DNA of 64,000 bases from a virus: positions 1 to 64,000 of IMG/VR virus record IMGVR_UViG_3300036768_001501; one strand, written 5' to 3'. Position 1 is the stretch's first letter, and each line of letters opens with the position of its first letter. Below, piece by piece: positions 60,669 through 64,000 of this stretch. A program made the position numbers and the translations under genes. The notes beneath the pieces were generated by a model, which saw only the letters and a list, made by a program, of their open reading frames with translations, searched no databases and had not been told where the DNA came from.

Positions 60669-61751
60669 TTGAAGCGGGCGGTCGGGATACCGATTTGTGT
60701 CGTTGTGGCGCTAGCGATTTATGTTATTGCTACGCGCCCAAGCAAAGTTGGCGCTTATCCTCGTCCATTTTGGTTCGGTGCACCGACAAGTACGCCTACC
60801 CCTACCAATACCCCTACACATACCCCTACGGATACGCCAACGAACACCCCAACGAACACGCCCACCAGCACGCCAACGAACACCTCGACCCATACGCCCA
60901 CCTTGCCCCCCACAAGCACCCCAACCAATACTCCGACAAGCACGCCAACTTCAACACCAACGCGAACTTATACCCCGACCAGCACGCCGACTAATACGCC
61001 GACGAGTATCCCTACAGAGACACCGACTAACACGCCAACAAATACGCCAACACCTACGTCTACGCCGATTGGCGGCGGACAAGAAGTACAGTTTACCGCT
61101 ACACCGACAAGGACACCGACGAGTACAAGCACCAGTACGTCTACAGGAACTCCAACATATTCACCAACGCCTACAGCATCTCCGACATATACTTTTACGC
61201 CTACCGCTACCCCAACAGCCACGCCAACACTCGGGCCGAACGACTGCTGTGAGTGGCTTGAGTCCGGCACATGGCAGGCCTGCGCAATTCCAGTGGCCGG
61301 CATTTGTCCTACAGGGGCAACTGGCGTGTACGGTGCCAGGTGCGTTGACGGCGTATGTTCAACAACGCCAATTGGGAACTGTCCACCGACGCCAACGCGC
61401 ACACCGACACCAACGGAGACACCAATTGAGGTTGGCGGCGGATCAACGTTCGGCAATACATATCCGCGTGAGGAGATTGTTACAACGTATCGGCTGCAGA
61501 ACGGCTGCATAAATATAACAGTAAGCGGTTCGTCTACGGCTGTGTTCTACGTTCCGCCCAACGTCCCTGTTCCAAATTTGTCATCTTATGTAGTACACTG
61601 TAGTGTGTCTGGCAATCAGTATCTAAGCGTTGACGAGATTGCGATGGTAACCGACAGTTACGCAGTGGTTTGGGTTTCGAACGCATCGGCCTCGATGCAG
61701 GGAGGACAACTATGTTGTCTCTTCTACAATCAATCGCAGTTATATCCTTAA
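60669..61751 (+). CDS. Sec-exported Pro/Thr stalk protein
   Basis: A 360-residue protein from a TTG with SD GAGGAG. N-terminus [21 protein letters not shown] is an uncleaved anchor or signal peptide (possible cleavage after KVGA). Residues ~38-195 are a TPT repeat with one GGGQEVQFT unit, followed by a Cys domain ([13 protein letters not shown] ... CVDGVC) and a C-terminal domain ([14 protein letters not shown] ... CCLFY) homologous to the end of the LamG protein at 51489. The two proteins are therefore built from the same stalk and cap parts, one with LamG heads and one without. Confidence 0.75.
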   Translation: MKRAVGIPICVVVALAIYVIATRPSKVGAYPRPFWFGAPTSTPTPTNTPTHTPTDTPTNTPTNTPTSTPTNTSTHTPTLPPTSTPTNTPTSTPTSTPTRTYTPTSTPTNTPTSIPTETPTNTPTNTPTPTSTPIGGGQEVQFTATPTRTPTSTSTSTSTGTPTYSPTPTASPTYTFTPTATPTATPTLGPNDCCEWLESGTWQACAIPVAGICPTGATGVYGARCVDGVCSTTPIGNCPPTPTRTPTPTETPIEVGGGSTFGNTYPREEIVTTYRLQNGCINITVSGSSTAVFYVPPNVPVPNLSSYVVHCSVSGNQYLSVDEIAMVTDSYAVVWVSNASASMQGGQLCCLFYNQSQLYP

Positions 61752-62134
61752 TGCTTCTTGCCTCCTGCCGCGCTATTGAGTTCAACGATAGCAGCAGGAA
61801 CGTAGTCTACGAGAAGTTCGGTGGTTTTGTCCCCTGCCTGCTTGACCAGGATGCGGACAATCTCAGATGGTGCGAGATGGACATGATTGGTGCTGTCGGG
61901 TTTCATGTCCTGATGGACCCAAGCGGGAACTCCGTGCTCTCCGCAACTGATACTTATAAGATCGAGTACGCGCCAAATCCATCCGAAGGGCGTGCGCCAC
62001 TTTGTCTTGGCAAGCCGTTATCGTGGAAGAATCGTTATATAATTCCTGCCGGGTACGTATTCTCTATTGGCAGCAAGGTTTTTGTGCCGTGTAGCATCGG
62101 CGGTACGCAGCTATATGGGAAAATTGTGGATTAG
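61712..62134 (+). CDS. Predicted lipoprotein
   Basis: A 140-residue protein from the ATG at 61712 (SD GGAGG). N-terminus [19 protein letters not shown] contains a lipobox (L-A-S-C19), so it should be lipid-modified on the outer face of a membrane. The mature part is ~120 residues with three more cysteines and beta-strand character. It overlaps the stalk protein by 40 nt. Phage lipoproteins often block superinfection or serve as Rz1-type spanins, but this one is larger than a spanin. Confidence 0.7.
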   Translation: MLSLLQSIAVISLMLLASCRAIEFNDSSRNVVYEKFGGFVPCLLDQDADNLRWCEMDMIGAVGFHVLMDPSGNSVLSATDTYKIEYAPNPSEGRAPLCLGKPLSWKNRYIIPAGYVFSIGSKVFVPCSIGGTQLYGKIVD

Positions 62135-62150
62135 CAATTCTTAGTGAGCC

Positions 62151-62471
62151 ATGAAAAAGGCCGCTGAGTATGTTGTTTGGCTCCTTAAGCTCGCGGCCAT
62201 GATCATTCTGCTAGTGCCTGGAATTTGCCTTGTCTATGTAGGCAAGCAACTTTGCGAAGCCGCTAGATGGCTTGGCAAGGGCAACACAAAACAGATCACC
62301 GGCAAGCATGTAACTAGAACTGTCAAAAAAATATGTACAAAATGCGCAGGATACGGTTACTACGGACAGGAAACGTGCTATAAGTGTGACGGGACCGGCG
62401 AAATCTGGACTTCAGTCAGTTGGTACGTGGTTAACGGGTACGTTGACGATGCTGAGCGCGTTGACATCTAG
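62151..62471 (+). CDS. Membrane-anchored DnaJ-type zinc-finger protein
   Basis: A 106-residue protein. Residues ~5-32 form a hydrophobic anchor (VVWLLKLAAMIILLVPGICLVYVG). The C-terminal part carries CTKCAGYGYYG and CYKCDGTGE, two C-x2-C-x-G-x-G knuckles of the DnaJ zinc-binding kind. No J domain. Topology (cytoplasmic zinc finger) follows from the lysines after the anchor but is inferred. The cytoplasmic protein at 6999-7775 has the same kind of finger. Confidence 0.65.
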   Translation: MKKAAEYVVWLLKLAAMIILLVPGICLVYVGKQLCEAARWLGKGNTKQITGKHVTRTVKKICTKCAGYGYYGQETCYKCDGTGEIWTSVSWYVVNGYVDDAERVDI

Positions 62472-62482
62472 GTTGTGAAGCC

Positions 62483-62743
62483 ATGTTTGGTATGACAAGA
62501 ATTAGGCTTGCTGTTGGAGAGCCAAGTCAGGATAAGCGCTATCTAGTTAACGTCGTCTGGCAACATGACGACGTCATAGCGTTAAAGTCTAACAGCACAG
62601 CCTACTGTATTGATGCCGCTTCAGAATATGCCATGAAGATTATGGAGAAAAACTGCGATGTGGAGCACGGCAAGCACTACTGGCAATGGAGCATTGAGAT
62701 TAACAGTAAGCTCATTGTTCACTCATTGCCTGAGCCCTGGTAG
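62483..62743 (+). CDS. Small hypothetical protein
   Basis: An 86-residue soluble protein starting at ATG. It contains strands ('YLVNVVWQHDDVIALK') and a helical middle ('AASEYAMKIMEKN'), with a single pair of cysteines. It ends 3 nt before the stop of the convergent gene. Function unknown. Confidence 0.55.
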   Translation: MFGMTRIRLAVGEPSQDKRYLVNVVWQHDDVIALKSNSTAYCIDAASEYAMKIMEKNCDVEHGKHYWQWSIEINSKLIVHSLPEPW

Positions 62744-62746
62744 AGC

Positions 62747-63217
62747 TCAAGAAATCTCTACCAAGCGCACGGAACCATCGTTGCTCATGATCAGCATGCA
62801 GTCGTGGTCCTCGTCGATCCACACGAGCTCCTCGGCGTCTTCTCCGACTTCGATGGGGTTGCCGAACAGCCGTGTAAGTGTCTTTAGTTTTGGGTCGAAC
62901 AGCCCGAAGCGAACCAAGCGAATAATTTCGTAGTCCAATGCCCGGCCAACGAGCGCACAGCCACGCAAGAACAAAAGCTCGAAAGCGAACTCTGCAATTA
63001 GCCCAGAATCCAGGTTCTCCAGCAGCGCAATCGTAATTTGTTTGCGTTCCATTTCGTTAATGAGCGCGCCGGCTTCGGCCTGTAGCATCGGGAACCATAC
63101 ATTATATGCGCGGTCCTGATCATCTACGGCCCATTTGCAGGCTGCGTCGGCATCTTCCATGCTTGCAAGCGCGCGACGGGCAACAATTCCTGCTAATAAT
63201 TCGTTTGGATTGTTCAT
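62747..63217 (-). CDS. Hypothetical protein
   Basis: A 156-residue helical protein with SD GGGAGG and ATG. It is acidic with Ala/Glu/Leu-rich helices in the first 100 residues and a beta-like end ('EELVWIDEDHDCMLIMSNDGSVRLVEI'). It is the first gene of a minus-strand block that continues beyond the window. No family recognised. Confidence 0.65.
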   Translation of the reverse strand: MNNPNELLAGIVARRALASMEDADAACKWAVDDQDRAYNVWFPMLQAEAGALINEMERKQITIALLENLDSGLIAEFAFELLFLRGCALVGRALDYEIIRLVRFGLFDPKLKTLTRLFGNPIEVGEDAEELVWIDEDHDCMLIMSNDGSVRLVEIS

Positions 63218-63270
63218 ATAGCCTCCCTACGTCATGTTGATTATGTTTATATAGCGCTACTAGCGCCTGG

Positions 63271-63435
63271 TCAAGTAGATTGCTGCTTGTGAGGGCAACT
63301 ATCTTGTAAGACGGCTAGCAGCTCACGGTAGGCTCGTTCTCTTGCCGATTGGCTATCCAGAACGGCTACTGCGCAGATTGCTTCGTCGTTGCAGTGGATG
63401 CACTTGATTTCTGGCTTATCTTGCTGAACCTGCAT
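63271..63435 (-). CDS. Small zinc-finger-like protein
   Basis: A 54-residue protein from the ATG at 63433-63435 (minus strand). It has CIHCNDEAIC near the N-terminus and CPHKQQ near the C-terminus, a possible Cys/His metal site around a helix (SARERAYRELLAVL). It overlaps the frame at 63366-63596 by 70 nt; its composition looks coding. Confidence 0.45.
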   Translation of the reverse strand: MQVQQDKPEIKCIHCNDEAICAVAVLDSQSARERAYRELLAVLQDSCPHKQQST

Positions 63436-63596
63436 AATGTTGGCACCCCGACATCATCTTGGTCGCATACGGAAAAGAACTTCGCATGCTCATTACATAC
63501 ATAAAAGATGGTGTATCCGGCAAAGTTCTTGATTCTCTTCTTGGCGAGCCTGCTGCACTGGACTACGACAAGTTCACCATCGGCATGACGAGGCAT
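63366..63596 (-). CDS. Alternative or overlapping small frame
   Basis: A 76-codon frame starting inside the end of the clamp gene. The middle part 'GYTIFYVCNEHAKFF' with following cysteines looks like a small Cys/His protein, while the end is Ser/Thr-rich and low in information. It conflicts with the gene at 63271-63435 over 70 nt. It may be real and shorter, or a chance frame. Confidence 0.25.
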   Translation of the reverse strand: MPRHADGELVVVQCSRLAKKRIKNFAGYTIFYVCNEHAKFFSVCDQDDVGVPTLCRFSKISQKSSASTATTKQSAQ

Positions 63597-64000
63597 GTCT
63601 CGTTGGGGCTAAGCTTGAATACAATCGGCGCGAAGCCGATTTTCTCTGGATTAAAACAAATCTGGCAATTTTCGACAGCCGAGCTAGCAGCCCACGCAAA
63701 GTAAACTGCATTGACGAGAAAGCGCACGTCGGTGCTGTTATCATTGTTTACCGACACATCAAGGTGCTCGGTTGAATCCCCTAGATATGACGACTTACTT
63801 TCCAGAATCATGGCACTGTCCTTGATAGATACAGCAATCTGCTTGATTTTCTCGATACTCGCCGTCTCAGCTAACAATGAAACCCGCTGGATTGCATTGG
63901 ATAGCGCCTTTGCTGGCACGCTAATGCTATGCGTTGAGCCGGCGATGATTGCGTCAATCCCTAGCTCTGGCTTATGAAACACTGAGTTCGGGCATTGTAC
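63563..64000 (-). CDS. Partial sliding clamp (DnaN-like), C-terminal part
   Basis: The frame is open to the window edge, so the N-terminal part is outside. The visible 145 residues match the last domain of bacterial beta clamps: 'ALSNAIQRVSLLAET' helix, 'AMILESKSSYLGDSTEHLDV' strand pair, 'VRFLVNAVYFAWAAS' helix, and the end 'TCLVMPMVNLS', like the 'LVMPM' end of DnaN. It is a different protein from the clamp at 1863-3164. The two clamps may serve different polymerases or stages. Confidence 0.65.
   Translation of the reverse strand, partial: VQCPNSVFHKPELGIDAIIAGSTHSISVPAKALSNAIQRVSLLAETASIEKIKQIAVSIKDSAMILESKSSYLGDSTEHLDVSVNNDNSTDVRFLVNAVYFAWAASSAVENCQICFNPEKIGFAPIVFKLSPNETCLVMPMVNLS

Noticed and set aside
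60641-61512. Alternative plus-strand frames over the second stalk gene
   Set aside because: They read TPT codons in shifted frames (Tyr/Pro/His or Arg/Gln/Leu-rich) and lack a domain; the exported stalk frame explains the DNA.
1-64000. tRNA or rRNA genes, integrase and attachment sites
   Set aside because: None was recognised by eye in the intergenic regions, and no integrase-like protein was seen; a tRNA scan and a look beyond the window would be needed to exclude them.

Overview
The window is part of the genome of a tailed phage (Caudoviricetes, siphovirus-like layout), about 64 kb of a larger molecule, because open frames run off both ends. The evidence is an HK97-type packaging and head module (terminase, portal, protease, major capsid protein), a tail module with an 11.7-kb tape-measure gene, a lysis cassette, and a phage-encoded replication and recombination set. 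The host is not named by any marker here. The use of Sec signal peptides, one lipobox and a SleB-type wall hydrolase points to a bacterium. Pro-Thr repeat stalks and Cys-rich 'C-x-x-D-x-D-C' repeats resemble exported proteins of Chloroflexota and of Myxococcota/Desulfobacterota/Binatota-like lineages. That host link is inference only.

Layout. Positions 1-10.1 kb are mostly minus strand and carry DNA metabolism: two tandem paralogs, RecA, a DnaN-like sliding clamp, a second possible clamp-fold protein, a gp32-like SSB followed by a strong intrinsic terminator, a DnaJ-zinc-finger protein, a DnaB-like helicase and a DnaG-like primase. Positions 10.1-15.8 kb (plus strand) carry an unknown protein, an archaeo-eukaryotic prim-pol, a structured 470-bp non-coding segment, an Mre11/SbcD nuclease and small genes leading to the terminase. 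Positions 15.8-29.3 kb hold terminase, portal, protease, capsid, decoration-like protein, connector, Rad50/SbcC (separated from Mre11), a lone antisense gene, neck proteins, tail tube and a tail-assembly chaperone pair with a complete -1 ribosomal frameshift cassette. Positions 29.4-47.7 kb encode the 3,907-residue tape measure, a 1,695-residue tail protein with BNR/Asp-box motifs, and a hub-like protein.

Positions 47.7-62.5 kb are the most unusual part. Around a small lysis cassette (holin-like, SleB-like hydrolase, coiled-coil/TM protein) lie ten consecutive-type genes with Sec signal peptides, a predicted lipoprotein and a membrane-anchored zinc-finger protein. They include a double LamG protein on a ~700-residue Pro/Thr stalk with eleven GGQE(V/I)QFT motifs, a propeller-like protein, and a tail-fibre-like beta-helix protein that nevertheless begins with a signal peptide. 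Two of the stalk proteins share a C-terminal Cys domain. This reads as a phage-encoded exported or surface-displayed apparatus and is the best candidate for an undescribed system. The last 1.3 kb returns to the minus strand with small zinc-finger-like genes and the C-terminal part of another sliding clamp.

Regulation. Several transcription units start at a shared extended -10 element (TGn-TAnnnT), sometimes with a TTGACT -35 box. In at least three cases (portal, neck protein, tape measure) the -10 lies 6-7 nt before the start codon, which implies leaderless mRNAs. One convincing plus-strand terminator separates the tail tube from the chaperone operon, and one minus-strand terminator follows the SSB gene.
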